Shown here piece after piece: positions 26,027 through 35,107 of a stretch of DNA of 64,000 nt. The position numbers and the translations under genes are program-made. Numbering within the stretch: the stretch's first letter is position 1; each line of letters opens with the position of its first letter. The stretch is from Arthrobacter ulcerisalmonis. GTDB lineage: Bacteria; Actinomycetota; Actinomycetes; Actinomycetales; Micrococcaceae. The stretch is from the NCBI RefSeq assembly GCF_900609065.1, contig NZ_UXAU01000009.1:1-64000 (forward strand). Reading direction: 5' to 3'. Under the pieces are notes generated by a model. That model saw only the letters and a list, made by a program, of their open reading frames with translations, was not told the DNA's origin and did no database searches.

Positions 26027-26048
26027 GGCAACGTGATTTTACTAGATT

Positions 26049-26078
26049 TTGGTGCAATCTGAGGCTCTCGTGTATACA
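26049..26078 (+). promoter_or_regulatory. Promoter and proximal operator of the gntR-prpDBC operon
   Basis: TTGGTG (26049-26054), 18 bp, then TATACA (26073-26078) form a plausible promoter. The palindrome TGTATACA (26071-26078) overlaps the -10, so bound regulator would exclude polymerase. A start about 7 bases after the -10 falls at about 26085, only 2 bases before the ATG at 26087: a leaderless or nearly leaderless transcript. Confidence 0.6.
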
Positions 26079-26086
26079 CTGGGGAC

Positions 26087-26722
26087 ATGCGAGCAAGTGA
26101 ACGGGCCTACGCGGCCCTCCGCGCGGACATCCTCGAATGGCGCTTGGCGCCGGGGACCGTCCTCGCGGAAGTGGAGCAGGCAGAGCGGCTGGGGGTGTCC
26201 CGGACGCCGTTGCGCGAAGCCTTGGGCCGACTCAGCGCCGAGGGCCTGACCACCCCTGCTGGGCGCGGTGTGATTGTCACCGAGATTTCCCTTGAGGACA
26301 TCGACGAGCTGTTCGAACTTCGCGAGACCCTGGAGGGACAGGCCGCGGCGCTCGCCGCCAAACGGGGTGACCCCGAAATTTTCCGGCAGCTGCACGCGGA
26401 ACTCCAGGCGGCGCCGTCGTCGATTACCGGAGCGGAGCCCGCCGTCGCCGAGTACTACGAGCTGGTCGGCAGGCTGGATGCGGCCATCGACGCCGCAATT
26501 TCCAACGCCTACCTGGTCCAGGCGATGGCCAGCCTCCGGGTCCACCTGGTCCGGATTCGCCGGCTGGCAGCGGACGACGCCAGCCGGTTGGCTGCGTCCG
26601 CGGCCGAACACTCGGCCATCGCCGACGCCATCGCCAGCCGCAACCCCGGCCTGGCCCGTGCGGCCACCACGCTTCATTTGCACCGCAGCCTCACCCACAT
26701 CAAAGCAACCCCCGCACCGTAG
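26087..26722 (+). CDS. GntR/FCD-family regulator of the methylcitrate operon
   Basis: A 211-residue regulator. A winged helix-turn-helix (about 1-65; [36 protein letters not shown], split for length) is followed by an FCD all-helical ligand domain with His/Asp metal-ligand candidates ([27 protein letters not shown]). FCD domains bind small carboxylates, so a methylcitrate-cycle intermediate is a sensible ligand guess. There is no strong Shine-Dalgarno before the ATG. The gene ends 10 bp before prpD, so it is the first gene of the operon it probably controls. Confidence 0.85.
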   Translation: MRASERAYAALRADILEWRLAPGTVLAEVEQAERLGVSRTPLREALGRLSAEGLTTPAGRGVIVTEISLEDIDELFELRETLEGQAAALAAKRGDPEIFRQLHAELQAAPSSITGAEPAVAEYYELVGRLDAAIDAAISNAYLVQAMASLRVHLVRIRRLAADDASRLAASAAEHSAIADAIASRNPGLARAATTLHLHRSLTHIKATPAP

Positions 26723-26732
26723 AAGGAGCACC

Positions 26733-28253
26733 ATGGTTCAGGAACATCACGTCCGCGTCTACAAGAGCGAAGAAAACCTCGCCCGAGAAGACCAGTTGGC
26801 ACATAAGATCGCCGTGGTGGCGGCTGACCCCGTCGCGGTGACCGAGGACGTCACCGAGATGGTGATCAACCGGATCATCGACAACGCCTCCGTAGCCATC
26901 GCCTCGCTGAATCGGCCTCCCATCGTCGCGGCCCGTGCGCAGGCCCTCACCCATGCCCCCAGCACGGGCGGCAAGGGCGCAAAAATCTTCGGCCTGGAAG
27001 AGCGGGTTTCGCCGGAGTGGGCGGCGTGGGCCAATGGAGTGGCGGTGCGTGAGTTGGACTATCACGACACGTTCCTGGCGGCGGACTACTCCCACCCGGG
27101 AGACAACATCCCGCCGATTTTGGCGGTGGCCCAGCACGTGGGCGCCAGCGGGGCGGATTTGATCCGTGGGATCGCTACGGGTTACGAGATCCAGGTGAAC
27201 CTGGTCAAGGCGATCTGCCTGCACAAGCACAAGATTGACCATGTGGCGCACCTGGGCCCGTCGGCTGCTGCTGGTATTGGCACGTTGTTGGGCTTGGATG
27301 TGGAGACCATTTTCCAGTCTGTGGGTCAGGGATTGCATACCACCACCGCCACCCGGCAGTCGCGGAAGGGTGAGATTTCCACCTGGAAGGCGCATGCTCC
27401 GGCGTTCGCGGGCAAAATGTCCGTTGAGGCGGTGGACCGTTCCATGCGGGGACAGACCTCACCGGTCCCCATCTATGAGGGTGAGGATGGGGTGATTGCG
27501 TGGTTGCTGGATGGGCCGGACGCGTCCTACCAGGTGCCGTTGCCCGCAGCGGGTGAGGCGAAACGCGCCATCCTGGACACGTACACGAAGGAACACTCGG
27601 CCGAATACCAGGCCCAGGCGTGGATCGATCTGGCCCGCAAGTTGCACCGTGAGCATCCGGAAGCGACCAGCCCGGAGAACGTCGCGTCGGTGCTGATCAA
27701 GACCAGCCACCACACCCACTACGTCATCGGTTCGGGAGCCAATGACCCGCAGAAGTACAGCCCCACCGCCTCCCGCGAGACCCTTGACCATTCGATTCCG
27801 TACATCTTCACCGTGGCCCTGCAGGACGGGGCGTGGCACCACGTGGACTCGTACGCACCTGAGCGCGCAGCCCGACCGGACACCGTGGAACTGTGGCACA
27901 AGGTCAGCACCGTTGAGGATCCAGAGTGGACCCGCCGGTACCACTCGTTGGACATCGCCGAGAAGGCCTTTGGCGGGTCGGTGGAAATCACCCTGACCGA
28001 CGGCACGCTCATTACCGACCAGATCGCGGTTGCCGATGCGCACCCGCTGGGTGCCCGGCCGTTCGCCCGCGAGCAGTATGTGCAGAAGTTCCGGACATTG
28101 GCCGCTGGCCTGGTCGAGGAAGCTGAGATCGAAAGGTTCCTGACCGCCGTCGAACGCCTCACCGACCTCGGCCCGGGTGAGTTGGATCAGCTGAACATTG
28201 CTGCCGCGCCCGGCGTGATTGACCTTGCCGCAGGTCCGAAGGGATTGTTCTGA
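26733..28253 (+). CDS. prpD: 2-Methylcitrate dehydratase PrpD
   Basis: Dehydrates 2-methylcitrate in the propionyl-CoA-degrading methylcitrate cycle. It is a 506-residue MmgE/PrpD-family protein with [38 protein letters not shown] (split here only in reading), [20 protein letters not shown] and the C-terminal lid containing the S-H-H-T-H-Y region ([16 protein letters not shown]). The start is the ATG at 26733 behind AGAAGGAG; a longer open frame to 26274 overlaps the regulator in a different frame and is not coding. The TGA shares its last base with the prpB ATG (TGATG). Confidence 0.95.
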   Translation: MVQEHHVRVYKSEENLAREDQLAHKIAVVAADPVAVTEDVTEMVINRIIDNASVAIASLNRPPIVAARAQALTHAPSTGGKGAKIFGLEERVSPEWAAWANGVAVRELDYHDTFLAADYSHPGDNIPPILAVAQHVGASGADLIRGIATGYEIQVNLVKAICLHKHKIDHVAHLGPSAAAGIGTLLGLDVETIFQSVGQGLHTTTATRQSRKGEISTWKAHAPAFAGKMSVEAVDRSMRGQTSPVPIYEGEDGVIAWLLDGPDASYQVPLPAAGEAKRAILDTYTKEHSAEYQAQAWIDLARKLHREHPEATSPENVASVLIKTSHHTHYVIGSGANDPQKYSPTASRETLDHSIPYIFTVALQDGAWHHVDSYAPERAARPDTVELWHKVSTVEDPEWTRRYHSLDIAEKAFGGSVEITLTDGTLITDQIAVADAHPLGARPFAREQYVQKFRTLAAGLVEEAEIERFLTAVERLTDLGPGELDQLNIAAAPGVIDLAAGPKGLF

Positions 28254-29158
28254 TGCTGTACTCCGGTGTCACCCCGGAGCAGAAACGCCGTCAGCTCCGG
28301 GAGATTCTGGGGTCCGGCACGATTCAGCAGTTCCCGGGCGCGTTCAACCCGCTCTCAGCCCGGCTGATCGAAGAAAAGGGGTTCGACGGCGTCTATATTT
28401 CCGGTGCCGTACTGGCCAACGACCTGGGGTTGCCGGATATTGGGCTCACCACCCTGACCGAGGTCGCTACCCGGGCAGGGCAGATCGCGCGAATGACGGA
28501 CCTGCCGTCCATCGTGGACGCCGATACCGGCTTCGGTGAGCCGATGAACGTGGCCAGGACGGTGCAGGAAATCGAGAATGCCGGCTTGGCCGGCCTGCAC
28601 ATTGAGGACCAGTTCAACCCGAAACGGTGTGGGCACCTCGACGGTAAGAACGTGGTGGACCTGGCGACTGCGACCAAACGGATCCGGGCCGCTGCCGACG
28701 CCCGTCGGGACCCGAACTTCCTGATCATGGCCCGCACGGACATCCGCGCAGTGGACGGACTCGCGGCAGCGCAAGACCGGGCCCGGGCCCTCGTGGATGC
28801 CGGGGCCGACTCGATCTTCCCCGAAGCGATGGCCACGCTCGAGGAGTTCCAAGCCATCCGCGACGCCGTGGACGTCCCCATCCTCGCCAACATGACGGAG
28901 TTCGGCAAGAGCGAGCTTTTCACCGTTGATCAACTGGCCGGCGTGGGGGTCAACCTGGTGATTTATCCGGTGACGCTTCTCCGTAGTGCCATGGGTGCTG
29001 CCGAGAGTACGCTGGAAGCGATCAAGGCGGACGGAACCCAGCAGGCGCAGGTAGGGAACATGCTGACCCGCGCCCGGCTGTACGAACTCGTTGATTATGA
29101 GGGCTACAACCAGTTCGACTCGGGGGTCTTCAACTTCCAGGTCCCCGGCAAGCACTGA
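28253..29158 (+). CDS. prpB: 2-Methylisocitrate lyase PrpB
   Basis: Splits 2-methylisocitrate to pyruvate and succinate. A 301-residue ICL/PEPM-superfamily TIM barrel with DADTGFGEPMNVARTV (metal-binding Asp pair) and catalytic loop KRCGHLDGK (Cys about residue 124), plus FNPLSARLIEEKGFDGVYISG at the N-terminus. The KRCGH form marks PrpB as opposed to isocitrate lyase. It is translationally coupled to prpD by one-base overlap. A 63-bp gap separates it from prpC. Confidence 0.95.
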   Translation: MLYSGVTPEQKRRQLREILGSGTIQQFPGAFNPLSARLIEEKGFDGVYISGAVLANDLGLPDIGLTTLTEVATRAGQIARMTDLPSIVDADTGFGEPMNVARTVQEIENAGLAGLHIEDQFNPKRCGHLDGKNVVDLATATKRIRAAADARRDPNFLIMARTDIRAVDGLAAAQDRARALVDAGADSIFPEAMATLEEFQAIRDAVDVPILANMTEFGKSELFTVDQLAGVGVNLVIYPVTLLRSAMGAAESTLEAIKADGTQQAQVGNMLTRARLYELVDYEGYNQFDSGVFNFQVPGKH

Positions 29159-29221
29159 CCAACCACCCATCGCCGGCCGCGGCCGGCGTTCGACAGGCGA
29201 CAGGAACAAAGGAGTTTCAGC

Positions 29222-30361
29222 ATGGCTGAACAGGACATCAAAAAGGGACTGGCCGGCGTCGTGGTGGATTACACCTCCGTCTCCAAGGTCAATCCGGAGA
29301 CCAACTCGCTGCTGTACCGGGGTTATCCGGTGCAGGACCTGGCCGCTAAGTGCAGCTTCGAGGAAGTGGCCTACCTGCTGTGGAACGGCGAACTGCCGTC
29401 CGACGGGGAGTTGGCAGACTTCACTGCCCGCGAACGCGCCGGCCGGGCCCTTGATCCGGTGGTCAAACAGGTCATCGACGCGTTGCCCACCACCAGCCAC
29501 CCCATGGATGTGTGCCGCACGGCCGCCTCCGTGCTGGGCGCCCGGCACCCGTTGGCGGAGGACTCGTCCCGCGAGGCCAACCTGGCCAAATCCATCGACC
29601 TGTTTGCTGCCATGCCGGCCGTGGTCGCCTACGATCAGCGCCGCCGTCGTGGCCAGGAAGCCGTGGAACCCCGGGATGACCTGGGCTACTCCGCGAACTT
29701 TCTGTGGATGACGTTCGGAGAGGAACCGGTCGCTGACGTTGAGGCGGCGTTCAACGTCTCCATGATCCTGTACGCCGAGCACTCCTTCAACGCCTCCACC
29801 TTCACGGCCCGCGTGATCACCTCCACGCTCTCGGACCTGCATTCAGCCGTGACCGGTGCCATCGGCGCCCTCAAAGGCGCACTGCATGGCGGCGCCAACG
29901 AGGCCGTCATGCACACCTTCGATGAGATCGGCATTCGGCCAGAGGAGACCCTGGAGGAAGCTGCCAGCCGCGCGAAGGCCTGGATGGAAGACGCGTTGGC
30001 GCAGAAGAAAAAGGTCATGGGCTTCGGTCACCGCGTCTACAAGCACGGCGATTCGCGGGTGCCCACCATGAAGGCTGCCTTGGACAAGATGATTGCCCAT
30101 TACGGGCGGCCGGAACTGCTGGGCCTTTACAACGGGCTGGAGCAGGCCATGGACGAGGCAAAGGCCATCAAGCCCAACCTCGACTACCCCGCTGGGCCCA
30201 CGTACCACCTGATGGGCTTCGACACACCAACTTTCACGCCGCTGTTCGTGGCCAGCCGCATCACGGGCTGGACGGCGCACATCATGGAACAGCTCGAATC
30301 GAACTCCCTGATCCGCCCCCTGAGTGAGTACAACGGACCCGAGGAGCGGTACCTGCCGTAG
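29222..30361 (+). CDS. prpC: 2-Methylcitrate synthase PrpC (citrate synthase family)
   Basis: Condenses propionyl-CoA with oxaloacetate. It is a 379-residue citrate-synthase fold. The three catalytic residues are visible: His in GALHGGANEAVM, His in MGFGHRVYKHGD, and Asp in LMGFDTPTFTPLF. The short type I length and position next to prpD/prpB support methylcitrate synthase over housekeeping GltA, though such enzymes often accept acetyl-CoA as well. Strong AAAGGAG ribosome site. Last gene of the operon; prpE (propionyl-CoA synthetase) and prpF are absent, so propionyl-CoA must come from elsewhere (odd-chain fats, branched amino acids). Confidence 0.93.
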   Translation: MAEQDIKKGLAGVVVDYTSVSKVNPETNSLLYRGYPVQDLAAKCSFEEVAYLLWNGELPSDGELADFTARERAGRALDPVVKQVIDALPTTSHPMDVCRTAASVLGARHPLAEDSSREANLAKSIDLFAAMPAVVAYDQRRRRGQEAVEPRDDLGYSANFLWMTFGEEPVADVEAAFNVSMILYAEHSFNASTFTARVITSTLSDLHSAVTGAIGALKGALHGGANEAVMHTFDEIGIRPEETLEEAASRAKAWMEDALAQKKKVMGFGHRVYKHGDSRVPTMKAALDKMIAHYGRPELLGLYNGLEQAMDEAKAIKPNLDYPAGPTYHLMGFDTPTFTPLFVASRITGWTAHIMEQLESNSLIRPLSEYNGPEERYLP

Positions 30362-30381
30362 CGGCTCCGGCAGCAGAAGTC

Positions 30382-30421
30382 CGACGGCGGCGGGTCACCT
30401 TTTGGTGGCCCACCGCCGTCG
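30382..30421. terminator. Strong bidirectional terminator hairpin
   Basis: Two 18-base arms (30382-30399 and 30404-30421) flank a TTTT loop. The stem starts CGACGGCGG and has one C-A mismatch and one G-T pair. It lies between the convergent ends of prpC and the FAD monooxygenase gene and can serve both strands. Confidence 0.8.
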
Positions 30422-30439
30422 TCGTATCGTCAGCTGTGG

Positions 30440-31651
30440 TCAGCCCCCCAGGTGGCTGTAGTCCGGCAGGTCGATCTTGTCTGCGGGAGGGGTGAAGAAC
30501 CTGTCTCCGAGCCTGCCGATGAACGGCGTCGCGGCGACTTTGAGTGCCACACCGAAGGCGGCGATACCCAGCCGGCTTTGCGGGTTGGCGGCGCGCGGGG
30601 TGCCGGGCGGCAGTTGCTGCGCCTGGGCAACGTAAGGGCGCATGATCCGTTCGTAGCCGGCGAAAGCATCCCGGTGGTGGCGGTGGGCTGCAAGTTCACC
30701 CGCCAGGACGTAAGCGCCGGTGAGCGCCAGGCTCGTCCCCATCCCACTGACCGGGGAGGCACAGTAAGCGGCGTCGCCCAACAACGCCACCCGTCCGCTG
30801 GACCACCGTGGCGCATGCACCTGGCCGATGGATTCGAAGTAGAGGTCATCGGCGTCGTCGATGCCGGCGAGAATGCGTTGGGCCTCCCAGCCGGCATCTC
30901 CGAACTGGGCACGGAGCCTGGCCCTCTGCTGCGCCGGCGTGCGGCGGTCGGCGCCGACGTCCTGGCGGTTCTTGTCGGTGATGAGGTTGAGGGCGGCGCG
31001 GATGGTGCCCTGGGAGTCCGGGCGCAAGGTGATGGACCGGCCACCGGGGGCGTTGTACCAACGCCACCAATCGTCGTCGGCAGCGGTGCGGGGGATGGTG
31101 GCGTAGGTGATTTCGAGGCCAAGGGAACGGATGTCCGCCTCATTCCCGAACACGAGTTGCCGGGTGCTGGAGCCGATTCCATCGGCCGCCACCACCAGGT
31201 CGAACCGTTCGTCCGGGGCGTTGTCGAAGCCGACCGTGACGCCGTCGGCTTCCTCACGGATGCTCGCGATGCGATCGCCGAAGCGATACTCGGTGTTGGG
31301 CTGGCTGCGGGAGACGAGAATTTCGGCCAGGTCCCCGCGCAGGATCTCAAGTTCCGCCGTCGCGCCCCCCGAATCTGTGGTGCCGGCCGGGAATTCCGCC
31401 ACTGTCTTGCCGCCGGGGCCCAGGAAACGGGTGCCCACTTCGCCGGTGGTTGCCGCCCGGATGCTGTCCTCGATGCCCATCCGCCGCGAGACCTCCCGGC
31501 CTGCCCCGCGAACATCAATGTTTTGCCCGCCCAGCCGCAATTCCGGAGCGCGCTCCACCACGGTTGGCTCGAAGCCGTACCGGTGCAGCCAAAACGCCAA
31601 AGCGGGTCCGGCGATGCTTGCTCCGGAAATGAGGACGCGGGGTTTGGGCAT
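30440..31651 (-). CDS. FAD-dependent monooxygenase (PheA/TetX-like, PF01494)
   Basis: A class A flavoprotein monooxygenase of 403 residues. FAD dinucleotide motif VLISGASIAGPALAFWLHR (residues 5-23) with ERAP at beta-2; DG-type motif LVVAADGIGSSTR (about residue 150); second FAD motif GRVALLGDAAYCASPVSGMG (about residue 280). The start is the ATG at 31651 with GAGGA upstream; the longer frame adds 14 atypical residues. Relatives act on aromatic compounds, antibiotics such as tetracyclines or rifamycins; the substrate is not readable here. Monocistronic, ending at the shared terminator with prpC. Confidence 0.85.
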   Translation of the reverse strand: MPKPRVLISGASIAGPALAFWLHRYGFEPTVVERAPELRLGGQNIDVRGAGREVSRRMGIEDSIRAATTGEVGTRFLGPGGKTVAEFPAGTTDSGGATAELEILRGDLAEILVSRSQPNTEYRFGDRIASIREEADGVTVGFDNAPDERFDLVVAADGIGSSTRQLVFGNEADIRSLGLEITYATIPRTAADDDWWRWYNAPGGRSITLRPDSQGTIRAALNLITDKNRQDVGADRRTPAQQRARLRAQFGDAGWEAQRILAGIDDADDLYFESIGQVHAPRWSSGRVALLGDAAYCASPVSGMGTSLALTGAYVLAGELAAHRHHRDAFAGYERIMRPYVAQAQQLPPGTPRAANPQSRLGIAAFGVALKVAATPFIGRLGDRFFTPPADKIDLPDYSHLGG

Positions 31652-31722
31652 GATTCCTCGGGGTTTCGACTGGGGGCGCTGCACGGACTGCACCTGGCTT
31701 TTTACTGGTTCCTGCCAGCCTA

Positions 31723-31753
31723 CGGCCGCGCAGCTGGTTACGCTGCGCGGCCG
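31723..31753 (-). terminator. Hairpin downstream of the ECF sigma operon
   Basis: CGGCCGCGCAGC (31723-31734) and GCTGCGCGGCCG (31742-31753) pair perfectly (12 bp, 7-base loop) 14 bp beyond the stop of the sigma partner gene. It lies between that gene and the FAD monooxygenase start, both on the minus strand. No U-tract. Confidence 0.7.
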
Positions 31754-31767
31754 CTGTCGTCGTCTCC

Positions 31768-32670
31768 TCAGGGAGCGATGGAAAGGCTCAGGACCATTGC
31801 CTTCAGGTTGCTGTATTCCGCGGTGGCCATATACGCCTGGGCCTCGGCCATGGACGAGAAAATGGGCGCATTCGGTCCGTTGGAAGACGCATTCGCGAAC
31901 GACAAGGTTCCTCGGGGGGCCTTGGCAACCACTGAATACATCAGGCAGCTGTCCTGGAGCTGACCGCTGCTCGCATCGACCAGGCCCGCCTGGTACGCGA
32001 AGCCGCCCCCACTTGATGTCTGGTCGAGGACGCGGTATGAAAACCGGACGTCGGGCTGGGCCCAGGCGGCGCTGTATTGTGCCGAGTCCAGTTCGGCCTG
32101 GGTGTACGGTCCGGGTCCACAGGAACCGCCCAGGCCACCGCCCGTACCGTAGTAGAGGCTGGCGACTTTCTTACCGACTTCATCCGCTACCTCCACACCT
32201 GTAGCTGGGAAATCCGGTGTACCGGCCGGTACTTCTGTTGCAGTCCACCCTGTTGGAAGGTCGAAGGACAGCCCGGCGTTGGCACTGTCGAACTTCGCCT
32301 GCGTAGGTATTGGCGGCGGCGGGGTGATTGCGGGCGGCATGGTTTCCGGCGCTGCCGTCGCCGTGGAGCTGGGGCTTTCTGAAGGAGCCGCTGCAACCGT
32401 ATTGGCGGGCGCAGGGGCCGCCGTGAGTGGGCCGAGGTTGATGGAGACCAGCACACCGGCCGTCGCCGCAGCGGTTGCTAGGACTGAAAGACCGAGGACA
32501 CGGTTACGGCGCTGGCGCCGTTCAGCAAGGGTGGGAATGTCCTTGGGTACCCGGTCCGCAAAGACTTCGGGCCGGGCAAACATGAGCTGCAGGGCCTTCT
32601 CACCGTCAGCCTCAGTGGGATTGGGGCTCACGGGATCTGCTCCCGCTACAAGGTTCTTGATGGCATCCAT
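31768..32670 (-). CDS. Single-pass membrane protein, probable anti-sigma partner
   Basis: 300 residues. A cytosolic N-terminus of about 57 residues is followed by one transmembrane helix (about 58-80; VLGLSVLATAAATAGVLVS), a Pro/Ser/Thr/Ala-rich linker (about 85-125), then an extracytoplasmic domain with two cysteines (SCGPGP, DSCLMY) that could form a disulfide. It starts 2 bp after the ECF sigma gene. Topology and position fit an anti-sigma factor, but I see no zinc-binding HxxxCxxC motif, so the role is inferred. Homologues of the outer domain were not recognised. Confidence 0.65.
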   Translation of the reverse strand: MDAIKNLVAGADPVSPNPTEADGEKALQLMFARPEVFADRVPKDIPTLAERRQRRNRVLGLSVLATAAATAGVLVSINLGPLTAAPAPANTVAAAPSESPSSTATAAPETMPPAITPPPPIPTQAKFDSANAGLSFDLPTGWTATEVPAGTPDFPATGVEVADEVGKKVASLYYGTGGGLGGSCGPGPYTQAELDSAQYSAAWAQPDVRFSYRVLDQTSSGGGFAYQAGLVDASSGQLQDSCLMYSVVAKAPRGTLSFANASSNGPNAPIFSSMAEAQAYMATAEYSNLKAMVLSLSIAP

Positions 32671-32672
32671 TG

Positions 32673-33182
32673 CTAGGCACCCACTTTCTGTTCGAACTGG
32701 CCGGAGAGTTCTGGCATGAGTTTGCGGAACGCCTCGCGTGCCCGGTGCAGCCTCACTTTGGCTGCAGCCTGGGAGCAGCGCAGAACTTGGGATATTTCCG
32801 CCATGCTCAGTTCGTCCCAGTAGGCGAGCTGGAGGATGTCGCGTTCCTTTTCCCGAAGCGCCATGAGGGCCTCATCGACAGGTGAACTGTCGTGCTGGTT
32901 CCAGGCATCCTGTGCCGAGGAGGCCACTACTTTGCTGTGCAACGCTGCCTGCCGATCCCGCCCCCGGTACGCGTTACCAATGAGGTTGCGTGCCACTGTG
33001 AAGAGCCAAGCGGTCTCTGGGCCGGTTCCGCTGTCCCACTTCTGCCACGCGATGCGGAAAACGTCAGCGGCCAGCTCCTGCGCCAGTTCGGCGTCGTTGA
33101 CCCGCCGAAGGACAAACTTGTGAATCCTCGGATAGCTGTCCTTGTAGATGGCGATAAACGCCACCTCGCGCTCTGAAAGCAC
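32673..33182 (-). CDS. ECF-family RNA polymerase sigma factor
   Basis: A 169-residue group IV sigma. Region 2 (about 10-75) contains AQELAADVFRIAWQKW and TAWLFTVARNLIGNAYR; region 4 (about 105-160) contains EKERDILQLAYWDELSMAEIS followed by an HTH (QVLRCSQAAAKVRLHRARE). The start is a GTG at 33182 with AGGGGGA. It is followed at once by the membrane partner gene. Upstream, CGGAAACT on the minus strand (near 33231-33239) resembles an ECF -35 element and may mean autoregulation, but this is weak. Confidence 0.9.
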   Translation of the reverse strand: MLSEREVAFIAIYKDSYPRIHKFVLRRVNDAELAQELAADVFRIAWQKWDSGTGPETAWLFTVARNLIGNAYRGRDRQAALHSKVVASSAQDAWNQHDSSPVDEALMALREKERDILQLAYWDELSMAEISQVLRCSQAAAKVRLHRAREAFRKLMPELSGQFEQKVGA

Positions 33183-33262
33183 GATTCCCCCTGAGATGAT
33201 GTTGTTCTGGTGATGCTTGCTTCTGTGTAGTTTCCGGTTAACCCGCAGTGGTTACGCCGGGA

Positions 33263-34786
33263 TCAATTAAGCTTCCCGGCCAGCCGTTCGCGCATGCTGA
33301 TGCTGGCCGCGTTCAGCCCAATGAGGTCAACGTCCAGGCCGTGCCGCCGGTACTTTTCGGTGACGGCATCAAGCACGGCAATGGTGGACGCATCCCACAG
33401 GTGTGAGGCGTGCAGGTCCACCACCACGCGGGTCACCTCCGCTTCCGCGTCCAAGGCGTATTCGAACTGCGTGTAGAGGTCGTTGGAGGACGCAAAAAAC
33501 AGCTCGCCGTTGACGGTGTAGGTGGCTACGGTGTCACCGTTGAGGTCAAGGATTGTCCGCTCCACCGTGACAAAGTGGGCCACCCGCCGCGCGAACATGG
33601 CCATCGCTGCGAGCACGCCGGCACCGACGCCGATGGCGAGGTTGTGCGTGGCTACCACCACCGCCACCGTGATGACCATGACGGCGGTTTCAGACTTGGG
33701 CATCCGGCGAAGCGTCCGCGGGGCAACGGAATGCCAGTCAAAGGTGATGGCGGAAACGAACACCATCACGGCCACCAGCGCGGCCATGGGGATCAGCCCC
33801 ACCACGTCACCCAAGACCACAACCAAGACCAGCAGGAAGACGCCGGCCAGGAACGTTGAGACCCGGCTCCGCGCCCCCGAGCCCTTGACGTTGATCATGG
33901 TCTGGCCAATCACCGCGCAGCCGCCCATGCCACCCAGGAAACCGGTGACGATGTTCGCCACTCCTTGGCCCCACGATTCGCGGGTTTTGTTGGAGCGGGT
34001 GTCCGTAATGTCATCCACGAGTTTGGCCGTCAGGAGTGATTCGAGCAGTCCCACGAGCGCCATGGAGAGCGCGAACGGCGCCACGATCTGGAAAGTTTCC
34101 CAGGTCAGCGGCACGTTGGGTAGGAAGAAGCCGGGCAGGCTCTCGGGCAGTTCCCCCTTGTCCTGTACGGCCGGCACTTGGATGCCCGCGAGCACCACGA
34201 AAAGGGTCAGCACCACGATCGCCACCAACGGCGAGGGCACCGCCGTCGTAATTTTCGGCAGGCCCACCACGATCACCAACCCAACCACCACCAGCGGATA
34301 GACCAGCCAGGGCACACCAATCAGCTCCGGGAGTTGGGCCATGAAGACCAGGATGGCCAAGGCGTTGACGAACCCCACCATCACGGACCGCGGAATGAAG
34401 CGCATCAGCTTAGTCACACCGGCGACGGCCAGCAGGATCTGGAAGACACCGGCCAGGACGACGGCGGCAATCAGGTAATCCAGCCCATGGCTTCGCATCA
34501 GTGGCGCAATGACAAGGGCCACCGCCCCGGTGGCTGCCGAAATCATCGCCGGTCGCCCACCCACAAAGGAGATGGTGACGGCCATGGTGAAGGACGCGAA
34601 AAGGCCAATGCGGGGGTCGACGCCGGCAATCACCGAGAAAGCGATGGCTTCCGGAATGAGGGCCAGGGCAACCACCAGCCCGGCCAGCGCCTCCGTCTTC
34701 AGCCGCCGGGGCGAGCGAAGGGTGGCGCGGACGGACTGCAACTGCAGCGGCGTGGCAGTGGTGGGTGGGGCAGAAGAGGCGGCCAT
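33263..34786 (-). CDS. SulP/SLC26-family anion transporter with STAS domain
   Basis: A 507-residue inner-membrane transporter. The transmembrane domain (about 30-400) includes AGLVVALALIPEAIAFSVIAGVDP near helix 1-2 and VTGFLGGMGGCAVIGQTMIN in the core. A C-terminal STAS domain (about 415-505) contains VVVDLHASHLWDASTIAVLD. Bacterial relatives carry sulfate, bicarbonate or dicarboxylates; the MGGCAVIGQT version is close to bicarbonate/sulfate-type BicA-like proteins, but the substrate is not decided. Single gene, divergent from the mannosyltransferase gene. Confidence 0.88.
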   Translation of the reverse strand: MAASSAPPTTATPLQLQSVRATLRSPRRLKTEALAGLVVALALIPEAIAFSVIAGVDPRIGLFASFTMAVTISFVGGRPAMISAATGAVALVIAPLMRSHGLDYLIAAVVLAGVFQILLAVAGVTKLMRFIPRSVMVGFVNALAILVFMAQLPELIGVPWLVYPLVVVGLVIVVGLPKITTAVPSPLVAIVVLTLFVVLAGIQVPAVQDKGELPESLPGFFLPNVPLTWETFQIVAPFALSMALVGLLESLLTAKLVDDITDTRSNKTRESWGQGVANIVTGFLGGMGGCAVIGQTMINVKGSGARSRVSTFLAGVFLLVLVVVLGDVVGLIPMAALVAVMVFVSAITFDWHSVAPRTLRRMPKSETAVMVITVAVVVATHNLAIGVGAGVLAAMAMFARRVAHFVTVERTILDLNGDTVATYTVNGELFFASSNDLYTQFEYALDAEAEVTRVVVDLHASHLWDASTIAVLDAVTEKYRRHGLDVDLIGLNAASISMRERLAGKLN

Positions 34787-35107
34787 TGCAGGGTCCGTTC
34801 TGAATCGGGTAGCTTGCGCTCGTCAGGGGAGGCGCATCGCCGCGCCGGAAGGCGACCGCACGGGCCGGGAATTAAACTCTCTCACGCGGTTGGTCACCGG
34901 GGTCGCCTCAGATCACGCTGATTGATCAGCGCCGGTATCTCGAGCCCACCTATCTTGCCTTCCATTTTTAGCGTGATGCCAAACCGTGCCCTCTCTGGCG
35001 CCGTCACGCCCGGCAGTCCGGGCACCCCTACTGGTAAAATAACCAGGTTGCAGGGCGTGGCTTTAAGCCTGCGCCCAGCGCCGTAACGAAGTAGGGGACC
35101 AACACAC
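34787..35107. other. Divergent intergenic region, SulP / MptB-like genes
   Basis: 321 bp without a gene. It must hold promoters for both flanking genes. Near the plus-strand gene, GGGCG-GGCT (35053-35062) and AGCC-CGCCC (35066-35076) can form a two-part stem in the presumed leader, and CTGGT/ACCAG (35031-35046) flank an AAAATA stretch that could be a -10 region. TGATTGATCAG near 34917 is a short dyad. No riboswitch class was recognised. Confidence 0.4.

Noticed and set aside
26274..26732. N-terminal extension of PrpD back to 26274
   Set aside because: It would overlap the GntR gene in another frame and reads Arg/Pro/Ser-rich; the ATG at 26733 has AAGGAG and gives the family length.
28355..29842. 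495-codon open frame on the minus strand across prpB and prpC
   Set aside because: It lies antisense to two strongly conserved genes, its translation is Gly/His/Arg/Val-rich without family motifs, and it has no ribosome site: a shadow of G+C-rich codon bias.
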